Source: Gammaproteobacteria bacterium | Lineage (GTDB): Bacteria > Pseudomonadota > Gammaproteobacteria > Steroidobacterales > Rariloculaceae | Direction: 5' to 3' | Assembly: GCA_022825505.1 (NCBI GenBank) | Contig: JAJDWR010000059.1 | Location: 1-64,000 of the forward strand | DNA length: 64,000 nucleotides | In this document: in pieces, positions 8,165-18,187 of the stretch | How the letters are laid out: every line of letters starts with the position of its first letter | Numbering within the stretch: position 1 is the stretch's first letter | Notes under the pieces: generated by a model | Told to the model about the DNA's origin: nothing | Seen by the model: the letters and a program-made list of their open reading frames with translations, nothing else | The model's database searches: none | Made by a program: the position numbers and the translations under genes

Positions 8165-11100
8165 ATGCTGACCTGCAACAGATACCAGCGCCCAAAGACC
8201 AGCCCGTCCGGGATGGCATCAATCGCACTCTGCGCGATGCTCGCCGCAACGCCGGCCGTGTGCGACGACACGGAACTGTTCGTCACCGATACCCGCCGAT
8301 TTCCGGATGCCAGGCCTAACGTGTTGTTGATTCTGGACACGTCCGCCAGTCTGGCCCAGGCCGTCGAGACCCAGGAACGCTACGATTCGGCGGTTCAGTA
8401 CACGGGCCACTGCGATGCTTCGCGGGTCTACTGGCGCACGGGCGTCGGAGCGCCGCCGCAATGCTCGACCGACCGCTGGTTCGAACGCACGGCGCTGGTT
8501 TGCCGGAACACTCTGGACGCGTTCGACCAGGGCAACGGCGGCCACATCGATCGCTTCGCCCGGTTCGATGCGGCCGGGGGCGGCCGCTGGGAGCACCTGA
8601 ACGAACAGGACAAGAGCCTGCCGGTGGAGTGCGAAGACGATGGCGGAAGTCACGGCGACGGCACCGACCCTCTTGCCGTCTTTGCCCGTAACGGCGACGC
8701 CGGTTCTCCCTGGAGCACCGATCCGCGCGACGAGATTGCCTGGGGCCAGCGACCGGCGGACCGGCGCTACACCGTCTACGACGCCAATTACCTCAATTGG
8801 TACCACGGCCCGCGCCCGGTTCCGGGAACTCGCCACCTCGTGTTGAAGGAAGTCGCGAGGACCCTCCTCACGCAGGTCGATGGCGTAAACGTCGGCCTGA
8901 TGGCGACCAATTTCGACCAGGGCGGATCGGTCCTGCATGCGATCGAAGACATCGGCACCGCCCGGGCCACGCTGATCGACACCGTCAGCGGGCTGACGGC
9001 GGCGGGCGGATCGCCGCTCGCTGAAACGCTGTACGAGGCTGGGCAGTATTTCGCGGGCCGTGCCGTGGACTACGGCGACGGGCATGGATCGCAGGTCTCC
9101 GTGGTTGAGTCACGCGACTCGAACAGCGGCGGTGCCGGCTACGCGTCGCCCATGGGGCTGGCGTGCCAGAAAAACTTCATCGTGCTGCTGACCGACGGCG
9201 TCCCCACTCAGGATGTTGATGCCGACGCCAGCATCGCTTCCCTGCCCGGCTTTTCCGACGCGGTGGGTTCGGCTTGCGACGGGACCGGCGACGGCGCCTG
9301 CCTGGACGACATGGCAGCGTACCTGTTCGCGGCGGATCTGGATCCGTCCCGTCCCGGCAAGCAGAACGTGATCACCTACGTGGTCGGCTTCACCGCCGAC
9401 GATCCGCTGCTTCGAGCCACTGCGGTACGTGGCGGCGGCGCCTATTTCACCACCGCGGAGAGAGCGTCCCTCCAGGCCGCGCTGACCAACGCGGTCACGT
9501 CGATTCTGGAAACGCAGACTGCCTTTGCCGCGATGACCGTGCCGGTGGACCGCTTCAACCGGCTGCGCAACGGCGACGAACTGTACCTGGCGGTGTTTCG
9601 CCCCACCGTCAACGCACACTGGCCGGGCAACATCAGGAAGTACCGATTGCGCGGTTCCGACGGGGCAATCCTGGATGCCCGGAACCAGCCCGCCATCGAC
9701 CCCGGAAGCGGGTGGTTCGTTTCCGATTCCCGCAGCTTCTGGTCCACCGGGGCCGACGGCGAGGACGTGGCCCTGGGCGGCGCAGCGGGGCAGATTCCCG
9801 AGCCGGCGTCGCGCCACGTCTATACGTACCTGGGCGAGCCCCAACTCACCCATCCAGACAATGCGCTGCAACTCTCCAACGGGCTGATCGACGAGGCGTT
9901 GCTGGGTATCGGCGACCCGGGCGATCCTACGCGGGATGAAGTCATCGACTTCATTCGCGGTTCTCTCACCGCACGCACCCGGCGGCCTGGCGAACGGTCG
10001 TCGCGCATGGGGGACCCGCTCCACGGCAAACCGGTGGCAGTAACCTACGGCGGTACGGTCGGCAACCCCGATCCGACGGATCAGGTTGTCTATGCCGCCA
10101 CGAACGACGGGTTCCTCCACGCGATCGACGCGCCAACCGGCGCCGAGCACTGGGCGTTCATTCCTCCGGAATTCCTTGAGGACCAGTTGGTCCTCCATGC
10201 CAACGAGGCGACCCCCGACAAGCATTACGGCATCGACGGGACGATCCGCACCCACGTCCAGGCCGATAGTGGCGGCGTCATCGAGCCGCTGGAGGGCGAA
10301 CGCGTGTACCTGTTCTTCGGCATGCGTCGCGGCGGCAGCTCGTATTACGGGCTGGATGTCTCCCGACTCGACTCCCCGCAAGTACTGTGGCGGCTCGACT
10401 CTGCCGCACTGCCGGGCCTGGGGCAGACCTGGTCAACGCCCGTGGCGGCACGTGTCCGGATCCAGGGGGCCGGGCAAAACGCTCAGTCGCTGGTACTGAT
10501 TTTCGGCGGCGGCTACGACCCGACCCAGGACAGGATTGAGGGCAGTACCGATGTACAGGGCAACGCCCTCTACATCGTCGATGCCCTGGACGGCAGCCTC
10601 CTCTGGCACGCCGCTCCGACCGGCTCGGATTTCGACACCAACGACATGCATTATTCGATTCCCGCCGATGTGCGGGTCATCGACCTGGACATCGACGGAT
10701 TCGCGGACCGGTTCTATGTGGCCGACATGGGCGGTCAGGTCTGGCGCTTCGACGTATTCAACGGCCGGCCCGCTGCCAGCCTGATCAGCGGCGGCGTGAT
10801 CGCCCGCCTCGGCGGAGCGCCGGACGCCGCGCCCACAGCGGCAGAGTCGCGCCGCTTCTACTACGCCCCGGACGTAGCCCTGGCGGGAATCGGCACCCAG
10901 CGATTCATCCACATCGGTATCGGCTCGGGACATCGCGCGCGCCCCAACAGTCTTGCCACCCATGACCGCTTTTTCGCCTTGCGGGACCATGCCGTCTTCG
11001 AGTCGCTCACGCAGCGCGAGTATGCCGCCATGACGCCGATCACGGCCGACGACCTGGTCGATATCACCGACAACCTGCGCGAGTCCATCCCGTTCGGCAG

Positions 11101-11533
11101 CCCAGGGTGGCGGCTTGAACTCAACGACGGCGGCTGGCGCGGAGAAAAGGTCCTGGCAGAGAGCCGAACCTTCAACAACCAGGTTTTCTTCACGACCTTC
11201 ACCCCCGCGGCCGGAGCGCAAGGCAGCCTCGACAATTGCCAGCCGCAAATCGGTACCAACCGACTCTACGTCGTGAACCTCTTCAACGGCGATCCCGTAC
11301 GCAACCTCAACCGCCTGGGCGAGGACACCCAACCCACTGAAGAAGATCGATCCGTCGAAGTCCCCGGATCGATACCCGGCGAGGCCGTATTCCTGTTTCC
11401 TCCCCCCGACGATCCCGAATGCGTCGGCCCCGAATGCGCACCACCGCCGCTGGTGTGCATCGGGTTGCATTGCCTCCCGACCGACTTCGATAACGCCCCA
11501 GTTCGCACCTACTGGCGACAGGAGCCCGGATAA
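8165..11533 (+). CDS. pilY1: PilY1-type pilus tip adhesin/biogenesis factor
   Basis: Protein of 1122 residues with the PilY1 plan. A signal peptide is best seen from Met17 ([15 protein letters not shown]), so translation may start at 8213. It is followed by a von Willebrand A-like domain with MIDAS residues DTSAS at 58-62 and [10 protein letters not shown] further on. The C-terminal half is the PilY1 beta-propeller, with [19 protein letters not shown] and a calcium-loop DLDIDGFAD at residues 840-848, next to [13 protein letters not shown]. The tail has four cysteines near [13 protein letters not shown]. It caps the pilus with the minor pilins, and calcium binding by this loop in PilY1 regulates extension and retraction. 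The stop overlaps the pilE start (TAATG). Confidence 0.93.
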   Translation: MLTCNRYQRPKTSPSGMASIALCAMLAATPAVCDDTELFVTDTRRFPDARPNVLLILDTSASLAQAVETQERYDSAVQYTGHCDASRVYWRTGVGAPPQCSTDRWFERTALVCRNTLDAFDQGNGGHIDRFARFDAAGGGRWEHLNEQDKSLPVECEDDGGSHGDGTDPLAVFARNGDAGSPWSTDPRDEIAWGQRPADRRYTVYDANYLNWYHGPRPVPGTRHLVLKEVARTLLTQVDGVNVGLMATNFDQGGSVLHAIEDIGTARATLIDTVSGLTAAGGSPLAETLYEAGQYFAGRAVDYGDGHGSQVSVVESRDSNSGGAGYASPMGLACQKNFIVLLTDGVPTQDVDADASIASLPGFSDAVGSACDGTGDGACLDDMAAYLFAADLDPSRPGKQNVITYVVGFTADDPLLRATAVRGGGAYFTTAERASLQAALTNAVTSILETQTAFAAMTVPVDRFNRLRNGDELYLAVFRPTVNAHWPGNIRKYRLRGSDGAILDARNQPAIDPGSGWFVSDSRSFWSTGADGEDVALGGAAGQIPEPASRHVYTYLGEPQLTHPDNALQLSNGLIDEALLGIGDPGDPTRDEVIDFIRGSLTARTRRPGERSSRMGDPLHGKPVAVTYGGTVGNPDPTDQVVYAATNDGFLHAIDAPTGAEHWAFIPPEFLEDQLVLHANEATPDKHYGIDGTIRTHVQADSGGVIEPLEGERVYLFFGMRRGGSSYYGLDVSRLDSPQVLWRLDSAALPGLGQTWSTPVAARVRIQGAGQNAQSLVLIFGGGYDPTQDRIEGSTDVQGNALYIVDALDGSLLWHAAPTGSDFDTNDMHYSIPADVRVIDLDIDGFADRFYVADMGGQVWRFDVFNGRPAASLISGGVIARLGGAPDAAPTAAESRRFYYAPDVALAGIGTQRFIHIGIGSGHRARPNSLATHDRFFALRDHAVFESLTQREYAAMTPITADDLVDITDNLRESIPFGSPGWRLELNDGGWRGEKVLAESRTFNNQVFFTTFTPAAGAQGSLDNCQPQIGTNRLYVVNLFNGDPVRNLNRLGEDTQPTEEDRSVEVPGSIPGEAVFLFPPPDDPECVGPECAPPPLVCIGLHCLPTDFDNAPVRTYWRQEPG

Positions 11534-11958
11534 TGAACATGGGCCGGATTCGCGGATTTACGCTCATCGAGCTGATGGTGGTCCTGCTGATCGTAGGCAT
11601 CCTCAGCGCCGTCGCCGTCCCGACCTACCGCCAGTACGTCATCCGCGCTCAACGCACCGAAGCCAAGACAGCGTTACTGCGGTTGGCCGCGAACCAGGAA
11701 CGCCACTACCTGCAGAACAACACCTATACCAACGACCTGGCGTTGCTGGGATTCGCCACCGGTGTCAGCGAAAACGGCGTCTACACGCTAAACGTCCCCA
11801 TTGCCGATACCACCACCTATCAAGCCATCGCTGTACCAACGCCAGGCGGCGGTCTGAATGACATCGACATGAGCCAGGACGAAGCGTGCGCAAGATTTAC
11901 CATCGATGCCGCCGGCCAGCGCAGCGCCTTCCCCGACCCCGATGGCATCTGCTGGTAG
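11533..11958 (+). CDS. pilE: type IV pilin-like protein PilE
   Basis: Pilin of 141 residues. The leader MNMGRIRG is cleaved before [20 protein letters not shown], with +5 glutamate. The region after the helix, [29 protein letters not shown], is typical of PilE at the end of the fimT-pilY1 cluster. A C-terminal disulfide loop is likely between C-A-R-F and the last residues DGICW. The ATG overlaps the pilY1 stop by one base. This is the last pilus gene on this strand. Confidence 0.9.
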   Translation: MNMGRIRGFTLIELMVVLLIVGILSAVAVPTYRQYVIRAQRTEAKTALLRLAANQERHYLQNNTYTNDLALLGFATGVSENGVYTLNVPIADTTTYQAIAVPTPGGGLNDIDMSQDEACARFTIDAAGQRSAFPDPDGICW

Positions 11959-12069
11959 CAATTCAGCGCCAGGTTATCAGCAAGGCGCGCGCAGCAGACC
12001 ACAAAAATTTTGGCGGCAATAGGGTTCAATGAACTACAATTGCCGACGAATTCGGTAAGGAGAAATGTT

Positions 12070-12363
12070 GTGGACGACAAGCTGTTTCAAGAGCTTGATG
12101 AAAACCTGAGAGAGGCGGTGAATGTGGTGAAAGGGACATCGGCGCCCGATTCCGTCCATGTTGTGCTCACGCCAGCGGAAATCAGGGCCATTCGGGACGG
12201 CGTCAATATGTCTCAGGCCGTGTTCGCTCGAACATTTCAGCTAAGCGTCGAAACCATCAAGGGTTGGGAACAAGGAAAACGCAAGCCTGACACCGCAGCG
12301 GCGAATTACCTGCGAGTGATCAAGGCAGACCCGGACTATGTCCGTCGCGCGCTTGTAGCCTAA
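12070..12363 (+). CDS. NadS-like XRE-family antitoxin, no toxin partner visible
   Basis: Protein of 97 residues. GTG at 12070 is chosen because AAGGAG lies 7 bases upstream; the earlier open frame to 12010 has no such site. It begins DDKLFQELDENLREAVNVVKG and carries a helix-turn-helix of XRE type at VNMSQAVFARTFQLSVETIK, followed by GWEQGKRKP, the usual arrangement in NadS/HigA-type antitoxins. Such genes normally follow a RelE/HigB toxin. Here only 111 bp separate it from pilE, and no toxin reading frame is present on either side. It overlaps the convergent CBS gene by 4 bp. Confidence 0.82.
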   Translation: MDDKLFQELDENLREAVNVVKGTSAPDSVHVVLTPAEIRAIRDGVNMSQAVFARTFQLSVETIKGWEQGKRKPDTAAANYLRVIKADPDYVRRALVA

Positions 12364-12761
12364 TCCGTTATTCGCGCAATCACCAGGTCCCTCAACGTCA
12401 CCATACCGATCACGTTTCTCTCCGCATCTGCCACCAACGCCCGCGACAGGCCAACCGTTACCAGGTGCCGCGCGGCATAGCGCACCAGCATGGTCGCCGG
12501 AATCGTGACGACGGGCTTGGTCATTACTTCGTAGACGTGTACCCGGTCCGGTGCGCGGTTCTTGGCGATCACCTCTCGCGCGATGGCAACCACGTCAATG
12601 AGGCCCGCCTCATCGTCCTCATTTCGGCGATTTACCACCAGTGAACTGATCGAGTGTTCACGCATGATTGCCACGGCGTCGGCAACGGTTGCGAGTCCGT
12701 CGATGGTGTGCAGGTCGCCGATCATCACCTCGCTGACGTGAATGTTGCGCTTGTAGGTCAT
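12360..12761 (-). CDS. two-CBS-domain protein
   Basis: Protein of 133 residues made of two tandem CBS motifs: VSEVMIGDLHTIDGLATVAD through SISSLVVN, and VYEVMTKPVVTIPATM through GMVTLRDLVIARI. Such pairs (Bateman modules) bind adenosine nucleotides and regulate enzymes, channels or transporters. The start codon overlaps the stop of the PII gene (ATGA), so it is the last gene of the DUF1538-DUF1538-PII-CBS operon. With no catalytic domain of its own it is probably a regulatory subunit of the DUF1538 membrane proteins; that role is inferred from position. Confidence 0.87.
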   Translation of the reverse strand: MTYKRNIHVSEVMIGDLHTIDGLATVADAVAIMREHSISSLVVNRRNEDDEAGLIDVVAIAREVIAKNRAPDRVHVYEVMTKPVVTIPATMLVRYAARHLVTVGLSRALVADAERNVIGMVTLRDLVIARITD

Positions 12762-13108
12762 AGTTCTTTCTCCACCTCTTTCAGCATGATCGGCAATTGC
12801 GTCGTCAGGCCGACGACGTCCTCGATGTCGATCTGAAACGCCACCCCGGCCCCGGGCTCTTCGTCGAAACGGCCCACGTCCCGAATACGCTCCAGAATCT
12901 CCTGCGATCGTTCCTCCACCACCAGAAACAGCAGCAAGTCTCTCTTGGAGGTGATCTCCAGTCCGAGAAAGGTCTTCTCCGGCTTGAGGCCCTCGCCGCG
13001 CACGCTGGTAATGACGGTGGCGCCGGTGGCGCCGCCCTCCCTTGCGGCATCGATGATGGTATCGGTCTTGTCGTCCGGAGCAAGGACGACGATGAGCTTC
13101 ATTCTCAT
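12758..13108 (-). CDS. PII-family regulatory protein
   Basis: Protein of 116 residues starting at ATG 13108 with AAGGAG 9 bases upstream; a second possible start is ATG 13102. It begins MKLIVVLAPDDKTDTIIDAA and has the ferredoxin-like fold pattern of PII/GlnK-type signal proteins: beta strand, helix, then GATGATVITSVRGEG, corresponding to the PII nucleotide region. A glutamine-synthetase-type T-loop with the uridylylated tyrosine is not evident; the corresponding stretch is GEGLKPEKTFLGLEITSK. It is therefore a divergent PII paralogue and not GlnB itself. It overlaps both neighbours by 4 bp in the operon. Confidence 0.85.
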   Translation of the reverse strand: MRMKLIVVLAPDDKTDTIIDAAREGGATGATVITSVRGEGLKPEKTFLGLEITSKRDLLLFLVVEERSQEILERIRDVGRFDEEPGAGVAFQIDIEDVVGLTTQLPIMLKEVEKEL

Positions 13109-13896
13109 GACTGGGAACTCCTTCTGAGGCCCGTGTTGGCGCCGCGCAGGCGCGATATCAGTGGTACGACCATGGCGTACCCGAGTACGGACATGATGGG
13201 AAAGGCGCTGGCAAAGGCGATCAGGCCGAATCCGTCGATCAGCGGACTGCGCCCCGGGACCGAGGCCGCGAGCCCCAGGCCCAGCGCCGCCAGGACCGGG
13301 ACGGTCACCGTGGACGTAGTGACGCCCCCGCTGTCGTACGCCAGCGGGATGATGGTGCGTCTGGAGCGAAACGTCTGCACGATGACCACGGCGTAGGCGC
13401 CCACGATATACCAGGGCAGCGGCGTGCCGGTGACGATTCGGAAACACCCCAGTGCCACACCCACGGCGACCCCCAGCGCCACGGCAAAGCGCAGGCCCTG
13501 CGCGCCCACCGTGCCGCCGGAGACCTCCTCTGCCTTGAGCGCGACCGCGATGAGCGATGGTTCGGCCACTGTGGTGGCGAATCCGATGGCGAAGGCAAAC
13601 GCGTACACCAGCATGTAGTCGTCCCACCGGACGCCCGTTGCCGCAGGATCGACAACTGCGGCGGCGGTGAGTTGTGTCACCATGGTCTCCCCGATCGGGA
13701 ACAGCGCCTCTTCCAGACCGACCAAAAACAAGGACAGCCCCAGCAGCACATAGACGAAACCCATGACAATGCGCTTCAGGTTCGGGATTTTGCGGCGCAA
13801 CACCGCCACCTGAAACAGGACCAGGATCGCGATGATCGGCGCCACGTCAAAGGACGTGGATACACCCGTCTGAACTAGCGTCAGCACGAATTCCAT
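13105..13896 (-). CDS. DUF1538 integral membrane protein, second copy
   Basis: Membrane protein of 263 residues with about seven hydrophobic helices. ATG 13896 shares its A with the TGA of the upstream DUF1538 gene. It repeats the motifs of its neighbour: ATTVAEPSLIAVALKAEEVS near the middle, then [17 protein letters not shown] and DGFGLIAFASAFPIMSVLGY near the end. The conserved glycine- and serine-rich stretch between helices and the acidic VAEP motif look like a transport pathway; no substrate is known to me. It is probably one half of a heteromeric transporter with the first copy, regulated by the PII and CBS proteins encoded immediately downstream. Confidence 0.85.
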   Translation of the reverse strand: MEFVLTLVQTGVSTSFDVAPIIAILVLFQVAVLRRKIPNLKRIVMGFVYVLLGLSLFLVGLEEALFPIGETMVTQLTAAAVVDPAATGVRWDDYMLVYAFAFAIGFATTVAEPSLIAVALKAEEVSGGTVGAQGLRFAVALGVAVGVALGCFRIVTGTPLPWYIVGAYAVVIVQTFRSRRTIIPLAYDSGGVTTSTVTVPVLAALGLGLAASVPGRSPLIDGFGLIAFASAFPIMSVLGYAMVVPLISRLRGANTGLRRSSQS

Positions 13897-14630
13897 CACG
13901 CCACCATCCCGTAGGCGAGCACGAAAATTATGGGCGTGAGGCTCGCCAAGGCGATGAGGCCGAAGCCGTCGAGCATGGGGTTGCGGCCCTTGATGGACGA
14001 CGCCAACCCCACGCCGAGCGCGGTCACGAGGGGCACGGTGATCGTGCCGGTGGTCACGCCGCCGGAATCGTAGGCCACGCCGATGATCTCGTCCGGCGCA
14101 AACAGCGTCATCACTGTCACTATCACGTAACCCCCGATGATCAATCGGTGAAGCGGCCAGCCCTTGAGGATGCGCAGCACGCCCAGCACGATGGCCAGGC
14201 CCACCGAGCACGCCACGACCATCCTCAGCTCAAGGGCGTAGCGCGAGCGGGCATCATCCGTTGCCGGGATCGCACCCGCCTCGGCCGCCACCTCGGCGGC
14301 TGCGGCGCCGACGGCGATCAGCGCCGGTTCGGCAACCGTGGCTCCGAAGCCGAGGCAGAAGGCAAATGCCAGCAACGCCACTGGGCTGCCCTTGTTGACG
14401 AAAGCGTGGGCGATGGCCTCGCCAAGCGGGAACAGTCCAAGTTCGAGCCCCTGGACGAACAGCGCCAACCCGGCCACCACGCACACCAGGCCCACCGCCA
14501 CACCGGCAAGGTTCGGAAAGGGTTGTTGCAGAATCGCGATCTGAAAGAACGCGATAACGATGATAATGGGCGCCAGATCGCGCAATGCTCCGGCGAACCG
14601 CCGCACGAGCGCGTCCAGGGTTTTAGCCAC
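13896..14630 (-). CDS. DUF1538 integral membrane protein, first copy
   Basis: Membrane protein of 244 residues with GTG start at 14630, preceded by AAGGGAAG. The hallmark segments are [37 protein letters not shown] and [20 protein letters not shown]. They align along the whole length with the following gene, so the pair arose by duplication. Differences lie mostly in the loop after the VAEP motif, where this copy has an extra segment ([14 protein letters not shown]). It is the first gene of the operon; there are 63 bp between lspA and its start with no clear promoter. Function is not characterised to my knowledge. Confidence 0.85.
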   Translation of the reverse strand: MAKTLDALVRRFAGALRDLAPIIIVIAFFQIAILQQPFPNLAGVAVGLVCVVAGLALFVQGLELGLFPLGEAIAHAFVNKGSPVALLAFAFCLGFGATVAEPALIAVGAAAAEVAAEAGAIPATDDARSRYALELRMVVACSVGLAIVLGVLRILKGWPLHRLIIGGYVIVTVMTLFAPDEIIGVAYDSGGVTTGTITVPLVTALGVGLASSIKGRNPMLDGFGLIALASLTPIIFVLAYGMVA

Positions 14631-14693
14631 TTGCTTCCCTTGTCACCGCTTGTTGCCCCTCGCCGCCCGTTGTCACCGCGTCAGGCCGGACCG

Positions 14694-15212
14694 TCAATTC
14701 GCGGCGGCACGGCGGCCGCTCAGCACGCTATCCAGCATCAGCAGTATCGCCCCGACGGTGATCGACGAATCGGCCACGTTGAACGCCGGGAAATACCACT
14801 GCCGGTAGTGGACATGAATGAAGTCGATCACGTGGCCCAGCAGGACCCGGTCGATCACGTTGCCCAGCGCGCCCCCGATGATCAACGCAAGCGCCGCCGC
14901 AAGAAGACTCTGTCCGCGAGCCGGCAAGCGCTTCAGCCAGACCACCAATCCTGCGCTCACGCCGATCCCCAGCACCGTGAACATCCAGCGCTGCCACCCC
15001 GATGCATTGCTGAGGAAGCTGAACGCCGCCCCCTCGTTATGGAGCCGTATCAGATCGAACACCGGCAAAAGCGTCAGGGACTGATATTCGACGAAGTTGC
15101 TGGTGATCAGCCATTTCGTCCACTGATCCAGCACGATGACGGCCAGCGTGAGCCACAACCAGGCCCAGGCGCCAAACCTCGACTCCGCCCGTTCGCCGCC
15201 GGATGGATTCAT
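14694..15212 (-). CDS. lspA: lipoprotein signal peptidase
   Basis: Signal peptidase II of 172 residues, an inner-membrane aspartic protease that removes signal peptides from prolipoproteins. It has the four-helix pattern and both catalytic aspartates, in [15 protein letters not shown] and [11 protein letters not shown]. The N-terminal motif [10 protein letters not shown] and the segment [12 protein letters not shown] are canonical. The ATG at 15212 overlaps the ileS stop (ATGA), continuing the murJ-ribF-ileS-lspA order known from gammaproteobacteria. Several proteins in this window carry lipoboxes and would be clients. Confidence 0.97.
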   Translation of the reverse strand: MNPSGGERAESRFGAWAWLWLTLAVIVLDQWTKWLITSNFVEYQSLTLLPVFDLIRLHNEGAAFSFLSNASGWQRWMFTVLGIGVSAGLVVWLKRLPARGQSLLAAALALIIGGALGNVIDRVLLGHVIDFIHVHYRQWYFPAFNVADSSITVGAILLMLDSVLSGRRAAAN

Positions 15213-18097
15213 GCGTAAATCCGGGTCTCGTCCGGTCCTTCGACATTGCCCACGCAACGGCCGCAAAGTTCCGGGTGTTCCGCGTGCCGCCCCACATCGG
15301 CGCTCTTGTGCCAACAGCGCGAGCACTTTTCGTGCGGGCTGGGCGTGATTTCGATCCCGATCCCATCCATCGGCCCGACGGTTCCGTCCGCATCGGGTGA
15401 TTCCCGTGCGGGCAATCTCGACGGGTCGGGCTCCAGCGAAGTGTTCACACTCGCGCTTGACGTGATGAAAACGAAACGCAATTCGTCCCCCAATTGTTTC
15501 AGCGTAGCCGCCAGCGGGTCCGCGCAGTCGATGACTACGTCGGCATCCAGCGACGAGCCGATGAATCCCTTTGCCCGCAAATCCTCCAGTTGCCCCTTTA
15601 CAAGCTGGCGAACCCGCAGGATCGCGGGCCAGTCCACCCCGGCGCCATCTCCGTCGGGTTCGGAGACCCCGGAGCCGGCGACGCCGGGACCAGGGACGCT
15701 GGGCTCCGGAATCTCGTGCCAGGTCGACAGCAACACCGAATCCCCCCGTTCCCCCGGAAGTTCGGCCCAGATCTCCTCCGCGGTAAAACTCAAAATCGGC
15801 GCCAGCCACCGCACCATGGCCTCGGCGATGTGGTACATGGCCGTCTGCGCCGATCGGCGCGGCACACCTTCGGCCGGCGTCGTGTAGAGCCGATCCTTGA
15901 GCACGTCCAGATAGAAGCCGCCCATGTCGACCACGCAGAAATTGTGCACCTTATGGTAAATGCGATGAAACTCGTATCGCTCGTAGGCCTTCGCCACCTC
16001 ATCCTGTAACGCACGGGCGCGGTCCAGCGCCCATCGGTCCAGGGCAACCATTCGTTCGTCCAGCACCTGGTGCCGCTCGGGGTCGAAGCCGTGCAGGTTG
16101 CCCAGCAGGAAGCGCTGCGTGTTGCGCATCCGCCGGTAGGCGTCCGATACCCGCTTCAGGATTTCCCCGGACACGCTCATCTCGGAGCGGTAGTCCGTGG
16201 CCGCCACCCACAGGCGCAGGATGTCAGCCCCCAGCGTACGGTACACCTGTTTCGGATCGATGACGTTGCCCAGGGACTTGGACATCTTGCGGCCCTGCTC
16301 GTCCACCGTGAACCCGTGGGTGAGCACGCCCCTGTAGGGCGCGCGGCGGTACATGCCCACAGAGGTCAGCAGGCTCGACTGGAACCAGCCGCGATGCTGG
16401 TCGGAGCCCTCCAGATACAGGTCCGCCGGCATGGACACGTCCTCCCGCAGCGTGCCCACCACGTGGTGACTGAAGCCCGAGTCGAGCCAAACGTCCATGA
16501 CGTCGGTGACCGGCTCGTACATCTCGGCATCGTCCCCCAGAACCTCCAGCAGGCTCGGCTCGAACCAGGCATCGATTCCGCGTTGCTCCACGATGTCCGC
16601 CGCCCGCAGCGCCAGCGCGGCGGAATCCGGATGCATCTCGCCCGTTTCCCGGTGCACGAACAGCGGGATGGGCACGCCCCAGGTCCTCTGCCGGGAAATG
16701 CACCAGTCCGGCCGGTCCCTGATCATTCCGCGGATGCGTTCCTCGCCCCAATCGGGTGTCCATTCCACTTGAGTGACCTGCTCGAGCGCGTCAGCCCGCA
16801 ATCCACCCTGGTCCATGCCGATGAACCACTGCGGCGTGGCCCGGAAGATGACCGGTGTGCGATGCCGCCAGCAGTGCGGGTAGCTGTGATTCACCCGTTC
16901 ACGGTGCAGCAACGCGCCGCGTTCGCGCAGCACCTCGACGATGCTGTCGCCAGCCTTGTTGATGTGTTGCCCTGCGAACAGCGGTGTGGACGGCAGGTAC
17001 TTGCCGTCGCCGTCCACGGGACAGTCTAGGGGCAGGTCGTATTCAACGCCCATCGCAAAGTCTTCGTGACCGTGCCCCGGTGCGGTATGAACGGCGCCCG
17101 TTCCCGCCTCGGTAGTCACGTGTTCGCCGAGCACGACGGGCACGACGCGGTCGTAGAAGGGATGCCTGAGCTCCAATCCCTCGAAGGCGGCCCCGCGGGC
17201 GGTACCCACCACGATCCGCTCGCCCATTCCGAACCGGGCCGCCACGCTCTCGAGCATGTCTTCGGCGATGAGCAGGCACTCCCTGCCCTTGCCGACGTCG
17301 GTCTCCACAAGGACATACTGCAGCGACGGGTTCAAGGCCACAGCCCGGTTGCCCGGCAAGGTCCACGATGTGGTGGTCCAGATCGGGATCGACGCCGGAC
17401 AATCCGGTGCGGCGGCACCCAGCGCATTGCCGAGCGCATCACGGTCCACCACGGCAAAACGAACATCCACGGCATCGGAGCGCTTGTCGCTGTATTCCAC
17501 CTCGGCCTCGGCCAGCGCGGACCGGCAGTTGAGACACCAGTGCACGGGCTTGTACCCCCGGAACACCAGACCGCGCTCCAGCAGCCTCGCGAACGCCCGA
17601 AGCTGCTCGGCTTCGTAGCGCGGGTCCATGGTCAGGTACGGACTGTCCCAGTCGCCGATGGCGCCCAGGCGCTTGAGATCCTCGCGCTGACGATCCACCT
17701 GCTCGCCGGCGAACTCGCGGCAGGCCTTGCGGAACGCGCGTGCATCGAGTCCGTTACCCAGCTTGCCGAATCGGCGTTCGACCTGGTGCTCGATGGGTAG
17801 GCCGTGGCAGTCCCAGCCGGGCACATAGGGTGCGTCGTACCCGGCGAGCGTGCGCGACTTGACGATCATGTCCTTGAGCACGTGATTGAGGGCGTGGCCA
17901 AGGTGGATGTCGCCATTTGCGTACGGTGGTCCATCGTGCAGTACGAAACGCGGCCGCCCCCTGGAAACGGCGCGAATCTGCCCGTAGATGTCCTGCTGCT
18001 CCCAACGTTCGAGCATCTCGGGTTCCCGCTTCGCGAGGTTGCCCCGCATCGGAAATCGCGTGCGCGGCAGGTTGAGCGTGTCCTTGTAGTTGGTCAT
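15209..18097 (-). CDS. ileS: isoleucyl-tRNA synthetase
   Basis: Class I synthetase of 962 residues that charges tRNA-Ile in the cytoplasm. HLGH is at residues 65-68 after PPYANGDI. The editing domain contains [16 protein letters not shown], and KMSKS is at 604-608. The C-terminal zinc site is C-S-R-C and C-G-R-C near the end. Length is slightly above the usual 930-940. The excess includes a proline/glycine-rich insert ([20 protein letters not shown]) before the zinc region. The start ATG is the last unit of an in-frame 21-bp tandem repeat, see the repeat entry. Confidence 0.97.
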   Translation of the reverse strand: MTNYKDTLNLPRTRFPMRGNLAKREPEMLERWEQQDIYGQIRAVSRGRPRFVLHDGPPYANGDIHLGHALNHVLKDMIVKSRTLAGYDAPYVPGWDCHGLPIEHQVERRFGKLGNGLDARAFRKACREFAGEQVDRQREDLKRLGAIGDWDSPYLTMDPRYEAEQLRAFARLLERGLVFRGYKPVHWCLNCRSALAEAEVEYSDKRSDAVDVRFAVVDRDALGNALGAAAPDCPASIPIWTTTSWTLPGNRAVALNPSLQYVLVETDVGKGRECLLIAEDMLESVAARFGMGERIVVGTARGAAFEGLELRHPFYDRVVPVVLGEHVTTEAGTGAVHTAPGHGHEDFAMGVEYDLPLDCPVDGDGKYLPSTPLFAGQHINKAGDSIVEVLRERGALLHRERVNHSYPHCWRHRTPVIFRATPQWFIGMDQGGLRADALEQVTQVEWTPDWGEERIRGMIRDRPDWCISRQRTWGVPIPLFVHRETGEMHPDSAALALRAADIVEQRGIDAWFEPSLLEVLGDDAEMYEPVTDVMDVWLDSGFSHHVVGTLREDVSMPADLYLEGSDQHRGWFQSSLLTSVGMYRRAPYRGVLTHGFTVDEQGRKMSKSLGNVIDPKQVYRTLGADILRLWVAATDYRSEMSVSGEILKRVSDAYRRMRNTQRFLLGNLHGFDPERHQVLDERMVALDRWALDRARALQDEVAKAYERYEFHRIYHKVHNFCVVDMGGFYLDVLKDRLYTTPAEGVPRRSAQTAMYHIAEAMVRWLAPILSFTAEEIWAELPGERGDSVLLSTWHEIPEPSVPGPGVAGSGVSEPDGDGAGVDWPAILRVRQLVKGQLEDLRAKGFIGSSLDADVVIDCADPLAATLKQLGDELRFVFITSSASVNTSLEPDPSRLPARESPDADGTVGPMDGIGIEITPSPHEKCSRCWHKSADVGRHAEHPELCGRCVGNVEGPDETRIYA

Positions 18098-18183
18098 GCT
18101 TGCTCAGTAATCCGTCATGCCCGCTCGATGGCCCGTCACGCTTGTTCGCTGGCCAGTCATGCTAGTTCGGTCGCGCGTCATGG
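18093..18183. repeat. 21-bp tandem repeat between ribF and ileS
   Basis: Four full units start at 18093, 18114, 18135 and 18156 with a partial fifth at 18177, each beginning GTCATG or GTCACG on the plus strand. Copies are imperfect: the first 6-8 bases and the TTCG core are best kept. The period is a multiple of three and the first unit includes the ileS start codon. Confidence 0.85.
18104..18181 (-). other. 25-codon leader reading frame ahead of ileS made of heptad repeats
   Basis: Reading the minus strand, ATG at 18181 opens a frame that passes through repeated heptads (MTRDRTS, MTGQRTS, VTGHRAG, MTDY) and stops at TGA 18104-18106, only 6 bases before the ileS ATG. It is in the same phase as ileS. 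Each repeat unit begins with a potential start codon. It may be a translated leader that feeds ribosomes to ileS, or simply duplicated DNA; the sequence cannot decide. Confidence 0.4.
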
Positions 18184-18187
18184 CGGT

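Noticed and set aside
9110..10381. 423-codon minus-strand open frame inside pilY1
   Set aside because: Shadow of pilY1, no motif, no ribosome-binding site.
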